The notes under the pieces are model-generated. The model saw only the letters and a program-made list of their open reading frames with translations, did no database searches and had not been told where the DNA came from. Made by a program: the position numbers and the translations under genes. From Paenibacillus lemnae (GTDB lineage: Bacteria; Bacillota; Bacilli; Paenibacillales; Paenibacillaceae): DNA of 47,877 bases. This document shows positions 8,769-16,583 of this stretch, piece by piece. Every line of letters begins with the position of its first letter. Within the stretch, counting starts at the first letter, position 1. The stretch covers positions 1 to 47,877 of the forward strand of contig NZ_JABBPN010000027.1 in assembly GCF_012933385.1 (NCBI RefSeq), in the 5' to 3' direction.

Positions 8769-10259
8769 TTACTGTACTTTAAGATATTCCTTAATTCCAT
8801 TTACGATGCTTTGTGCCACCACGTTCTGAAATTCTTCATTAAACATTTGAGCTTCATCACCTTTGTTGCTCAGAAATCCGACTTCCAGCAGTGCTGCAGG
8901 CATTACCGTTTCTCTTGTGACATGGAAATTTCCTTTTGATACCCCCCGGTTTTTCAGTCCGGTTCCCTTAGCCAGATGTTCATGCATAATCTTGGCAAAA
9001 GCCAAACTGCTGTCACGGGTGTAAAAGGTTTCTGTACCATTCGGGCTGCTTGATGGATTGCTGTTACCGTGAATGGACACAAACACATCTGCTTTAAGGT
9101 TGTTAGCAATCTTTACCCGATCACGAAGCTCAAGAAACGTATCGTTGCTGCGAGTAAGGACGACATCGATCCCTTTCTCCTTTTCCAGCAGCTTTCCAAC
9201 CTTCAGGGCCATGGAAAGATTGAAATCTTTTTCTCTGCGTTTATTAGGACTGACAGCACCGGGATCATTATCCCCATGCCCTGCATCAATGACAACCGTT
9301 TTTTTGCCGGAGCTGCCTGCAGGAGGAATCACAACCGAACCTGCACCGGGATCAGCTGTGTTGAGATCGACCATCAATAGCCCGGATCCGTTTTCAGTAC
9401 CGGAGACAGTATATCCTTTTGAATAATTAAGATCCAAGACAATTCGAACAGTAGAAGGATTATTGCTGAATAATGAATATCGGACTGACTTTACATCCGG
9501 ATAACCGGTTAATGTCATCTGGCCATGCTGCTTGGCATCCAGTGGATTGCTGTTCACAAAAGTATCTGAAAATTTCACACTTGGTAAATCGATAACGATA
9601 CGTTCAGGTCCGGTGAGAGTGCTGACCTTTGGAGTTACAGATCCACTTAGCGCAACCATTAAACGGTTGTCCATAAAGCTGATTGCGTCTACAGTCGATA
9701 AGTTATTGATGTCAGGCGTTTCCGTTGGATTGGATGGTCCAGATGGAGCTTCTGGCTGATTCCCTGGATTACTAATAACACTTCCAGAGCCTAACGGCGG
9801 TTCACTTGCCCATGGATCAGACATACTGCCTGCCGAAGACAGATACACGGCTTTGGACAAATTATCCCATTTCACATCCATCCCCATCTCGCTGCTTACG
9901 AAACGGAGCGGGACGAGCGTCGTATTTCCTTGAAGCAGTGGAGGTATACTCATGCTCACGATGTTTCCGTTCACATCAGCCTCTTTCTGATTGACACCCA
10001 TGATCACGGTCTTGCTGCTGTTCTGCACGGATACAGTCTGACTGGCTTTGTTCCACTCTACTTTATAGCCGAGATTCTCAGAAACGACACGAATCGGGAT
10101 CATAATGCTGTTGTTGATATTCGCTACCTGCACATCAGATGAGAGATTTAATGGCTCTCCATCCAGGTAAATTTTCGTCCCACTCGCCTCCGCTCGTCCT
10201 GTACCGGCAAACACAAACAAAAGAAGCAGCAAAAACATAAGCAATCCGGACTTTTTCAT
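8769..10259 (-). CDS. N-acetylmuramoyl-L-alanine amidase, copy 2
   Basis: Paralogue of the amidase at 6448-7821, 496 residues, same domain order: signal peptide (1-25), copper-amine-oxidase-like N domain (about 28-140), AMIN-type domain (about 190-300), amidase_3 (320-495). Zn ligands H328, E343, H397 and catalytic E459 are present. It differs from copy 1 by a roughly 40-residue Pro/Ser/Gly/Asn linker (about 143-187) between the first two domains. ATG at 10259 has GTAGAGGTG upstream. First gene of its two-gene unit. In the next 200 bp upstream only the leuD terminator is recognisable; a promoter must lie there but none stands out. Confidence 0.95.
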   Translation of the reverse strand: MKKSGLLMFLLLLLFVFAGTGRAEASGTKIYLDGEPLNLSSDVQVANINNSIMIPIRVVSENLGYKVEWNKASQTVSVQNSSKTVIMGVNQKEADVNGNIVSMSIPPLLQGNTTLVPLRFVSSEMGMDVKWDNLSKAVYLSSAGSMSDPWASEPPLGSGSVISNPGNQPEAPSGPSNPTETPDINNLSTVDAISFMDNRLMVALSGSVTPKVSTLTGPERIVIDLPSVKFSDTFVNSNPLDAKQHGQMTLTGYPDVKSVRYSLFSNNPSTVRIVLDLNYSKGYTVSGTENGSGLLMVDLNTADPGAGSVVIPPAGSSGKKTVVIDAGHGDNDPGAVSPNKRREKDFNLSMALKVGKLLEKEKGIDVVLTRSNDTFLELRDRVKIANNLKADVFVSIHGNSNPSSSPNGTETFYTRDSSLAFAKIMHEHLAKGTGLKNRGVSKGNFHVTRETVMPAALLEVGFLSNKGDEAQMFNEEFQNVVAQSIVNGIKEYLKVQ

Positions 10260-10389
10260 GATTACACCTCTACCATTCTATGATATGTTTTCGTAAAGAT
10301 ACCGTGACCTTACATGGCCACATGGGGACAATAAACGACACATCAAGGACTATGTATCCTTATGAACTCTCTGACTCTGATTCTAACAG

Positions 10390-10429
10390 AAAAAACTTCC
10401 ATATCCTACACCGGATATGGAAGTTTTTT
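10390..10429. terminator. Bidirectional terminator downstream of leuD
   Basis: A 17-bp perfect inverted repeat (AAAAAACTTCCATATCC / GGATATGGAAGTTTTTT) with a six-base loop; T-runs on both strands. It ends the leuCD transcript on the minus strand. Confidence 0.88.
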
Positions 10430-10463
10430 AGTTTTATAGATATAAAGCTCGATACATGGCGAA

Positions 10464-11066
10464 TTAAGCGAACAGACGGTTCTGATGCTGCTGTTCGTAT
10501 GCGTCGATTGCTTCTCCATGCTGAAGTGTCAGTCCGATATCGTCAAGGCCCTGCAGCAGGAACTGACGGCGATGTTCGTCCAGATCGAATTCAATACGAA
10601 GGCCCTGCTCATCTGTAATCACTTTATTTTCGAGATCTACATTCAGCTGGTATCCTTCTGTCGCAGCTGTACGCTGGAACAGATCTTCTACCTGGCTTTC
10701 CGACAGTTTAATCGGAAGAATACCGTTCTTAAAGCAGTTGTTGTAGAAAATATCTGCAAACGAAGGCGCTATAACTACGCGGAAGCCGAAGTCCAGAATC
10801 GCCCAAGGCGCGTGCTCCCGAGAAGATCCGCATCCGAAGTTTGCTCTTGAGATCAGAACTGAAGCACCCTGATAACGAGGCTGATTAAGCGGAAAGCTCG
10901 TGATTACTTCACCCTGCTCGTCGAAACGCCATTCAAAGAACAGGAACTGTCCAAATCCGGTACGCTCGATTCTTTTGAGAAATTGTTTAGGTATAATGGC
11001 ATCGGTATCGACGTTGACCCGGTCTACGGGTGCAACCAATCCGGTCATTTTCGTAAATGCTTGCAT
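10464..11066 (-). CDS. leuD: 3-isopropylmalate dehydratase small subunit
   Basis: Small subunit of isopropylmalate isomerase, which converts 2- to 3-isopropylmalate in leucine synthesis as a LeuC-LeuD heterodimer in the cytoplasm. The 200-residue product has the family signatures NVDTDAIIPKQFLKRI near the start and NFGCGSSREHAPWAI (substrate-recognition loop) in the middle. ATG at 11066 lies 20 nt after the leuC stop. No leuA or leuB is present in the window, so the isomerase genes are detached from the rest of the leucine pathway here. Confidence 0.97.
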   Translation of the reverse strand: MQAFTKMTGLVAPVDRVNVDTDAIIPKQFLKRIERTGFGQFLFFEWRFDEQGEVITSFPLNQPRYQGASVLISRANFGCGSSREHAPWAILDFGFRVVIAPSFADIFYNNCFKNGILPIKLSESQVEDLFQRTAATEGYQLNVDLENKVITDEQGLRIEFDLDEHRRQFLLQGLDDIGLTLQHGEAIDAYEQQHQNRLFA

Positions 11067-11086
11067 CGTTTATTCCCCGCCCCTTC

Positions 11087-12511
11087 TTAGACTAAAGCTT
11101 CTTCGCTTACGAAATTCCAATCACGCACATCAACAAAGTGTCCCTTGACAGCAGCCGCGGCAGCCATAGCAGGAGATACCAGATGTGTTCTGCCGCCGCG
11201 TCCCTGACGTCCCTCGAAGTTACGGTTGGACGTGGAAGCACAGCGCTGACCAGGCTGCAGTACATCAGGGTTCATCGCCAGACACATGCTGCATCCCGCT
11301 TCACGCCATTCAAAACCCGCCTCTGTGAAGATTTTGTCCAGACCTTCTTCCTCTGCCTGAATCTTGACGCGTCCTGAACCTGGAACGACGATTGCAGTAA
11401 CCTGAGAGGCAACGTGGTGTCCTTTGGCAACTGAAGCCGCAGCACGCAGGTCTTCAATCCGGCCGTTTGTACAAGAACCGATGAATACATAATCAATCGG
11501 AATTTCAGACATCGGCGTACCCGGTGTCAGAGCCATATATTCCAGCGCTTTTTCAGCAGCCTTGCGTTCATTTTCTGTCGGGAAATCAGCAGGATTCGGC
11601 ACGTTAGAAGAAATATCTGTACCCATTCCAGGGCTGGTGCCCCAGGTCACTTGAGGAACCAGTGTTTCAACATCAAATTCTACAACGGAATCAAACTCGG
11701 CACCCTCATCGGTCACCAGATTTCTCCAAGCATCAACAGCTTGATCAAATTGTTCTCCCTGCGGAACATGCTGGCGGCCGCGAAGATATTCAAACGTTGT
11801 CTCATCCGGAGCGATCATACCCGCTCTGGCTCCGCCTTCGATCGACATGTTGCAGACCGTCATACGCTCTTCCATAGACAGCTCACGGATCGATTCACCG
11901 GTATACTCGATAACATATCCAGTAGCGAAATCAGTACCGTATTTAGCAATAACGCCAAGAATCATATCTTTAGCAGTAACGCCAGGATTGCGTTTGCCTG
12001 TAAAGCGGACTTCCATTGTTTTAGCCTTTGCCTGCTGGAGGCACTGTGTAGCCAGTACGTGCTCTACCTCACTCGTACCGATACCGAATGCAAGCGCACC
12101 GAAAGCACCGTGAGTCGAAGTATGGCTGTCACCGCAAACGATTGTTTTACCCGGATGGGTCAATCCAAGCTCAGGACCCATGACGTGTACGACACCCTGG
12201 TCGATCGTCTCGAGATCATACAGTGTAACACCGAAATCGCGGCAGTTCTGAGTCAGCGTATCGATTTGCTGCTTGGAGATCGGGTCCGTGATGTTAAACC
12301 GATCCTTTGTCGGCACGTTATGGTCCATTGTCGCAAAAGTCAGCTCAGGACGGCGAACTTTACGGCCGCTAAGGCGCAGGCCTTCAAAAGCCTGTGGAGA
12401 AGTAACCTCATGCACCAGATGAAGATCGATATACAAGATTCCCGGCTTTCCTTCTTCCTGGTGAATCACATGATTGTCCCAGATTTTTTCAAACATTGTC
12501 TTTTTACTCAT
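11087..12511 (-). CDS. leuC: 3-isopropylmalate dehydratase large subunit
   Basis: Aconitase-family large subunit carrying the 4Fe-4S cluster of isopropylmalate isomerase. At 474 residues it is the usual length. Cluster ligands are visible in SCTNGRIEDLRAA and in GCSMCLAMNPD (C-x2-C); substrate-site motifs GDSHTSTHGAFGALAFGIG and SNRNFEGRQGRGG are intact. ATG at 12511 has GAGGTGATATGA before it. A divergently oriented LysR-type regulator gene starts 217 bp away and a T-N11-A dyad sits about 65 bp upstream of the predicted transcription start, so LysR-type activation is likely (inference). Confidence 0.97.
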   Translation of the reverse strand: MSKKTMFEKIWDNHVIHQEEGKPGILYIDLHLVHEVTSPQAFEGLRLSGRKVRRPELTFATMDHNVPTKDRFNITDPISKQQIDTLTQNCRDFGVTLYDLETIDQGVVHVMGPELGLTHPGKTIVCGDSHTSTHGAFGALAFGIGTSEVEHVLATQCLQQAKAKTMEVRFTGKRNPGVTAKDMILGVIAKYGTDFATGYVIEYTGESIRELSMEERMTVCNMSIEGGARAGMIAPDETTFEYLRGRQHVPQGEQFDQAVDAWRNLVTDEGAEFDSVVEFDVETLVPQVTWGTSPGMGTDISSNVPNPADFPTENERKAAEKALEYMALTPGTPMSEIPIDYVFIGSCTNGRIEDLRAAASVAKGHHVASQVTAIVVPGSGRVKIQAEEEGLDKIFTEAGFEWREAGCSMCLAMNPDVLQPGQRCASTSNRNFEGRQGRGGRTHLVSPAMAAAAAVKGHFVDVRDWNFVSEEALV

Positions 12512-12579
12512 TCATATCACCTCATTAGTTCTATACGTCCATGAGAAAGGAATAACCGTACTCCCTTTCAGTTAATAGT

Positions 12580-12609
12580 AATATAACATTTTCATAGTGA
12601 TTGTTCCAA
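12580..12609 (-). promoter_or_regulatory. Probable leuCD promoter
   Basis: Minus-strand TTGGAA (12604-12609) and TATATT (12580-12585) with 18-bp spacing; predicted start near 12573, about 60 nt before leuC. Confidence 0.5.
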
Positions 12610-12630
12610 GATATAAAATCTATAAAAGCA

Positions 12631-12645
12631 ATAGGTTAAGACTAT
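12631..12645. promoter_or_regulatory. LysR-type box 1 (T-N11-A dyad), upstream of leuC promoter
   Basis: ATAGGTTAAGACTAT: outer ATAG/CTAT dyad with exact T-N11-A spacing. Its centre is about 65 bp upstream of the predicted leuC start, the usual place of the recognition site for LysR-type activators. Confidence 0.5.
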
Positions 12646-12699
12646 AACATGTTCCATCCTTTTCAAAAATCATTCAAAACTATACAATAAGATATAATA

Positions 12700-12714
12700 A
12701 TAGGTATTTCCTAT
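12700..12714. promoter_or_regulatory. LysR-type box 2 (T-N11-A dyad), before the regulator gene
   Basis: ATAGGTATTTCCTAT: ATAGG/CCTAT dyad, T-N11-A spacing, same ATAG outer half as box 1, 69 bp from it. It lies 14 bp before the regulator start codon and just after a TATAAT (12693-12698), which suits autorepression (inference). Confidence 0.5.
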
Positions 12715-12728
12715 AATGGAGTGATCAT

Positions 12729-13667
12729 ATGGAACTGCGTCAGCTTCAATACACGCTGCAAATTGCAGCAGATAAAAATTTTTCACGGGCTGCAGAAAAG
12801 CTTCATATCGCTCAGCCTTCTCTCAGCCAGCAGTTATCCAAGCTGGAGAAGGAGCTCGGCGTCCTTCTGTTTCAGCGCAATACGAGTACAGTGGAACTGA
12901 CCCACGCAGGAGCAAGCTTTGTTGAGCATGCACAGAAAATCATGGATGCGGTAGAACAGCTCCGGCAGGAAATGTCGGATATCTCCCAGCTTCGAAAAGG
13001 GAAGGTTGTCGTAGGCAGCATGCCGATCACGGGCTCGCATTTACTGCCTTGGGTCCTGCCGGCTTTTCATCAGCAGTATGGTGACATTGAGATTGCGCTT
13101 TTAGAAGACTCTTCGATGAATCTGGAGAAGCTGACCGCCAGCGGAAAGACAGACCTTAGCCTGCTTTCTCTTCCGCTCGCCGAGCCTTCTCTGTCTTGGG
13201 TACCGATCGGGGAAGAGCGGATCGATCTTGCGGTTCCGCAACAGCACCGGCTCGCACAGCGAGCCAGCCAGGCTGCTCCGGACCCTGTCTCATTGAGCGA
13301 TCTCAAGGATGAGTCATTTATTGTATTAAAAAAAGGCCAGGGATTTCGCAAGCTGACCTTCGATTTATGCCGTGAAGCCGGTTTTGAACCGAATGTGGTA
13401 TTTGAGAGCAATAATATTGAAACCGTGCAGTCTCTTGTCGCTGCAGGAATGGGAGTCACACTTGTTCCCCGTTTTATCGCCAGAGCCAAACGAAGCGAGT
13501 TTATCCCTGTCTACCTGCCTTTGGCAGAACCGGTTCCCAGCCGAACGCTGGTGATCGCCTACAGGCATGGCAGATACCTGTCTAAAGCAGCTGAAGCGTT
13601 TATCGAAACTTTTAAAGAAGTCATGCACCGCCTAGCTGAGGATGGAGATAAATCTCTGCACAGTTAA
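12729..13667 (+). CDS. LysR-family transcriptional regulator, divergent from leuCD
   Basis: 312-residue LysR-type regulator. The N-terminal winged helix-turn-helix is clear (MELRQLQYTLQIAADKNFSR, then AAEKLHIAQPSLSQQLSKLE); the rest is a periplasmic-binding-like effector domain (about 90-295). It groups by eye with CynR/CysL/YwfK-like regulators, which does not fix the ligand. TGGAGTGATCAT precedes the ATG. The divergent position relative to leuCD and the two T-N11-A sites between them suggest that it controls leuCD, perhaps sensing a leucine-pathway intermediate; this is inference. Ends at a bidirectional terminator. Confidence 0.9.
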   Translation: MELRQLQYTLQIAADKNFSRAAEKLHIAQPSLSQQLSKLEKELGVLLFQRNTSTVELTHAGASFVEHAQKIMDAVEQLRQEMSDISQLRKGKVVVGSMPITGSHLLPWVLPAFHQQYGDIEIALLEDSSMNLEKLTASGKTDLSLLSLPLAEPSLSWVPIGEERIDLAVPQQHRLAQRASQAAPDPVSLSDLKDESFIVLKKGQGFRKLTFDLCREAGFEPNVVFESNNIETVQSLVAAGMGVTLVPRFIARAKRSEFIPVYLPLAEPVPSRTLVIAYRHGRYLSKAAEAFIETFKEVMHRLAEDGDKSLHS

Positions 13668-13670
13668 AAC

Positions 13671-13719
13671 AAAAAAGAGTTTGAATCTGCACCTTTCGTG
13701 CAGTTCAAACTCTTTTTTT
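13671..13719. terminator. Bidirectional terminator between the LysR gene and the 68-residue gene
   Basis: Long stem AAAAAAGAGTTTGAA / TTCAAACTCTTTTTTT extended by CTGCAC/GTGCAG with a one-base bulge; T-runs on both strands. It serves the convergent genes on either side. Confidence 0.88.
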
Positions 13720-13743
13720 AAATTTAAGGGTCAGTCCAACTGC

Positions 13744-13950
13744 TTATTTTCGCAGATTATGCTTGTCAACCATACGGTTTTGATTGTCCGGAATGCGCGC
13801 TTTATCTTCATTCACACCACTGTTTTCGCTGTAACCGCCGCCTTTGGATACGTCTTCCACAAAGTTCCGGAACTGATTTTGCTGTTCCTGAATGTTCTCC
13901 TGGCTGTCACGGCTGTCGTTACTCTCATGCTTATTACCTTGGTCTGCCAT
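13744..13950 (-). CDS. Small hydrophilic protein, unknown
   Basis: 68 residues, very rich in Asn, Gln, Asp, Glu and Lys, with few hydrophobic residues (MADQGNKHESNDSRDSQENI at the start, NQNRMVDKHNLRK at the end). No known domain, signal peptide or cysteine. It is predicted to be disordered and resembles in composition the small acid-soluble or stress proteins of spore formers, but no such family signature is present. A strong AAAGGAGG lies 9 nt before the ATG, and a shared terminator follows, so the gene is probably real and monocistronic or read from mtnU. Confidence 0.7.
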   Translation of the reverse strand: MADQGNKHESNDSRDSQENIQEQQNQFRNFVEDVSKGGGYSENSGVNEDKARIPDNQNRMVDKHNLRK

Positions 13951-14022
13951 GGTTTTTAGCCTCCTTTAGGGGGGAATACACATAGTATACCCTTACCTCT
14001 AAAGATGAAACTCCTGAAATAA

Positions 14023-14817
14023 CTAATCCAGTTTATAAAGATGAGGGTTTCGGTCCTCGAACACCGGGATCCGCTGCCGAACCGAATCTGTCAGTTCCGG
14101 ATCCAGATATCCTGATATCAATTCCTCATCTTCGCCGCCTTCTGCCACAATCTCTCCCCAAGGATCAATAATCATGGAGTGGCCGAAAAAGGTGGTATCT
14201 CCGCTGGTGCCGACCCGATTGCAGGCTACGACATACATCTGGTTCTCTATTGCACGTGCGCTGAGCAGCGTTCTCCAGTGATGCAGACGCGGATTCGGCC
14301 ATTCCGCAGGGACAAACAGCACCTTGGCACCTGCAAGTGCGAGACTGCGGCTCAGCTCAGGGAACCGGATATCATAGCAGATCGAAGCTCCGGCAAACAA
14401 TCCGTCTTCCATTTCAAAAGTGACTGTCTCCACACCAGCCGTCAAATGTTTCTCTTCTTCCATCAGACAGAATAGATGAATCTTGGAATACTTGGCCGTC
14501 TGGCGACCTTCACGGTTAAATACATACATCGTATTGTAAACTCGGTCCTCCACTTTTTCGGCAATGGACCCGCCTACCACATGAACCTGATTTTTTTTGG
14601 CAAAGGTACTTAAGAACGTATGCGTGCGTTCGCCATTCAGATCAGCCAGCTCGTGAATCTGGTCCAATGCATAACCGGTATTCCACATTTCCGGAAGCAC
14701 CAGGATGTCAGGTTTTGTTTCTTGTTGAAGGGCTTTGTCCATCTGTTCTGCCAGATGAGCGAAGTTAGCATCAGGGTCCCCTAATGCGATATAGGATTGA
14801 ATCAATGATATATTCAT
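14023..14817 (-). CDS. mtnU: Carbon-nitrogen hydrolase, likely omega-amidase of methionine salvage
   Basis: Nitrilase-superfamily amidase of 264 residues with the catalytic triad E43 (LPEMWNTGY), K112 (YSKIHLF) and C147 (ASICYDIRFPE). MtnU (YkrU) of B. subtilis is thought to hydrolyse 2-oxoglutaramate left when glutamine donates its amino group to 2-keto-4-methylthiobutyrate. The neighbouring mtnE on the opposite strand supports this specificity. ATG at 14817 has AAAGGGG before it; the longer frame from 14859 has no site. Substrate could also be another omega-amide, since nitrilase subgroups are hard to separate by eye. Confidence 0.85.
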   Translation of the reverse strand: MNISLIQSYIALGDPDANFAHLAEQMDKALQQETKPDILVLPEMWNTGYALDQIHELADLNGERTHTFLSTFAKKNQVHVVGGSIAEKVEDRVYNTMYVFNREGRQTAKYSKIHLFCLMEEEKHLTAGVETVTFEMEDGLFAGASICYDIRFPELSRSLALAGAKVLFVPAEWPNPRLHHWRTLLSARAIENQMYVVACNRVGTSGDTTFFGHSMIIDPWGEIVAEGGEDEELISGYLDPELTDSVRQRIPVFEDRNPHLYKLD

Positions 14818-15054
14818 GTTGAAGTCCCCTTTCGAACTGAAGGGCATGCTGCACTGCATCTATCGTGTGTGACGGCCGAGCCGCATCCTTCTCTTTTGTA
14901 GTTCATCATATCCCGGGAGCCCCTCAAATTCAATAGAGACTGTCCCTCCCACTATACACCCCGAATAAATCATGATAAATTATGGTTTAAAACTATATCT
15001 GACGTACTTCACTTTCGAAAAAAAGGCAGTACAGAACCGGAGTGAAATATTATT

Positions 15055-16248
15055 ATGAATTCAAATCATCATGCATCCTTTGAAATCCAGCCGGCAGATA
15101 TCATGTCCCAGCTGCCGACCCAGTTTTTCGCCACACTTGTAGCAAAAGTCGGACGCCTGACCTCAATGGGTCACGATGTGATTAACCTCGGGCAAGGCAA
15201 TCCCGATATGCCAACACCGTCTCATATCGTCTCTGCGCTTAAACAATCAGCGGAAAATCCGCTGTACCACAAATATTCACCGTTCACCGGCTATACCTTT
15301 CTCAAAGAAGCGATCGCAAAGCGATATAAGGAAGATTACAATGTGGATTTGGATCCCGAAACCGAAGTTGCCATTTTGTTCGGCGGTAAAACCGGACTTG
15401 TCCAGCTTCCGCAGGTTTTGCTGAATCCAGGTGATCTCTGCCTGGTGCCTGATCCGGGGTATCCCGACTACTGGTCTGGTGTCGCGCTTGCCCGCGCAGA
15501 GATGAAATTTATGCCGCTATTGGAGGAGCATGCATTCCTGCCGGATTACAAGGCCATATCCGATCGAGATCGGGAACGTGCGAAGCTTATGTTTCTGAAT
15601 TATCCGAATAACCCGACATCTGCGACAGCTCCGTTATCCTTTTATGAAGAAACAGTCTCTTTTGCCGCTCAGCACGGAATCGTTGTCGCAAGTGATTTTG
15701 CATACGGCGGCATCGGTTTTGACGGACAGCGCCCGGTCAGCTTCCTGCAGGCAAATGGAGCCAAAGATGTGGGCGTAGAGTTTTACACCTTATCGAAAAC
15801 ATACAACATGGCTGGATGGCGAGTTGGTTTTGCATTAGGAAACTCAAAAATCATCTCCTACATTAACCAGCTGCAGGATCACATCTATGTCAGTCTGTTC
15901 GGCGGTATTCAAGCAGCAGCAGCTGAAGCACTTACTGCTCCGCAAACCTGTGTTCATGATCTGGTTTCGGCTTATCAATCCAGAAGAGACGCTTTTCACG
16001 AAGCTCTTGACCAGATCGGGTGGAAAACCAAGAAGCCGGAAGGGTCTTTCTTCAGCTGGCTGCCGGTACCGGACGGTTATACCTCATCTTCATTTGCAGA
16101 TCTGCTGCTGGAGCAGGCTCATGTCGTTGTGGCTCCTGGAATCGGCTTCGGCTCACACGGTGAAGGGTATGTCCGTGCAGGACTGCTCTGCAGTGAGGAT
16201 CGTCTGCGCGAAGCTGCTGAACGGATTGGCAAGCTAGGCGTTTTTTAA
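15055..16248 (+). CDS. mtnE: PLP aminotransferase, methionine-salvage type (MtnE/YkrV)
   Basis: Fold-type I aminotransferase, 397 residues, expected to convert 2-keto-4-methylthiobutyrate to methionine, the last step of methionine salvage. Motifs: NLGQGNPDMPTP near the start, NYPNNPTSATA (substrate and PLP contacts), and the PLP lysine in SKTYNMAGWRVGFALG. A GGAG lies 12 nt before the ATG. No SAM riboswitch is recognisable in the 237 bp between mtnU and mtnE, although the B. subtilis homologue has one. The subgroup overlaps with LL-diaminopimelate and other class I/II transaminases; the mtnU neighbour and mtnWXB downstream favour MtnE. Confidence 0.85.
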   Translation: MNSNHHASFEIQPADIMSQLPTQFFATLVAKVGRLTSMGHDVINLGQGNPDMPTPSHIVSALKQSAENPLYHKYSPFTGYTFLKEAIAKRYKEDYNVDLDPETEVAILFGGKTGLVQLPQVLLNPGDLCLVPDPGYPDYWSGVALARAEMKFMPLLEEHAFLPDYKAISDRDRERAKLMFLNYPNNPTSATAPLSFYEETVSFAAQHGIVVASDFAYGGIGFDGQRPVSFLQANGAKDVGVEFYTLSKTYNMAGWRVGFALGNSKIISYINQLQDHIYVSLFGGIQAAAAEALTAPQTCVHDLVSAYQSRRDAFHEALDQIGWKTKKPEGSFFSWLPVPDGYTSSSFADLLLEQAHVVVAPGIGFGSHGEGYVRAGLLCSEDRLREAAERIGKLGVF

Positions 16249-16258
16249 CCCGTTAGCT

Positions 16259-16287
16259 TTGAAATGAACCCGTTCTTGTGGTATTCT
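16259..16287 (+). promoter_or_regulatory. Sigma-A promoter of the T-box/pro/mtn transcript
   Basis: TTGAAA (16259-16264), 17-bp spacer, TATTCT (16282-16287), placing the start near 16294, immediately before the T-box leader. Confidence 0.65.
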
Positions 16288-16293
16288 TTCAAT

Positions 16294-16550
16294 AAATAAA
16301 GGAACAACATTGACAAACGTGATGACGGGACCAGTAAGAAAGCAGCGGCGCGTATAGAGAGCGAATTCCATGAAGGCTGGAAGAATTCGCCGTCAGCCCC
16401 TTTCCGAATCCTAACCCTGAACGGCCTGCCAACTGCAGGACAGTGCCTCCTGTTACAGGGCTAAAGCCGGATGAGAATCTCATCAATAAAGGTGGTACCG
16501 CGGAAGTCCAAGCTTTCGTCCTTTGTCATTAAAGGATGAGAGCTTTTTTT
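16294..16550 (+). ncRNA. T-box leader, proline (CCU specifier), controlling proBA
   Basis: A tRNA-sensing antitermination leader. The T-box bulge sequence AAAGGTGGTACCGCG is at 16488-16502. Stem I can be followed: GGG (16327-16329) pairs with CCC (16415-16417), then a specifier loop with AGTA on one side and GAATCCTAA on the other, then GAAAG pairs with CTTTC, and a perfect apical helix GCGAATTC/GAATTCGC. The codon in the specifier position is CCT (16410-16412), which is proline and matches the downstream genes. The terminator is AGCTTTCGTCCTTT/AAAGGATGAGAGCT (16511-16544) plus a T-run. Uncharged tRNA-Pro should allow read-through. Confidence 0.95.
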
Positions 16551-16583
16551 GTTCCCATAATGTTAATAGAGGAAGTGATCACG

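Noticed and set aside
11651..12544. 297-codon plus-strand open frame
   Set aside because: Fully antisense to leuC, which has clear family motifs; no ribosome site.
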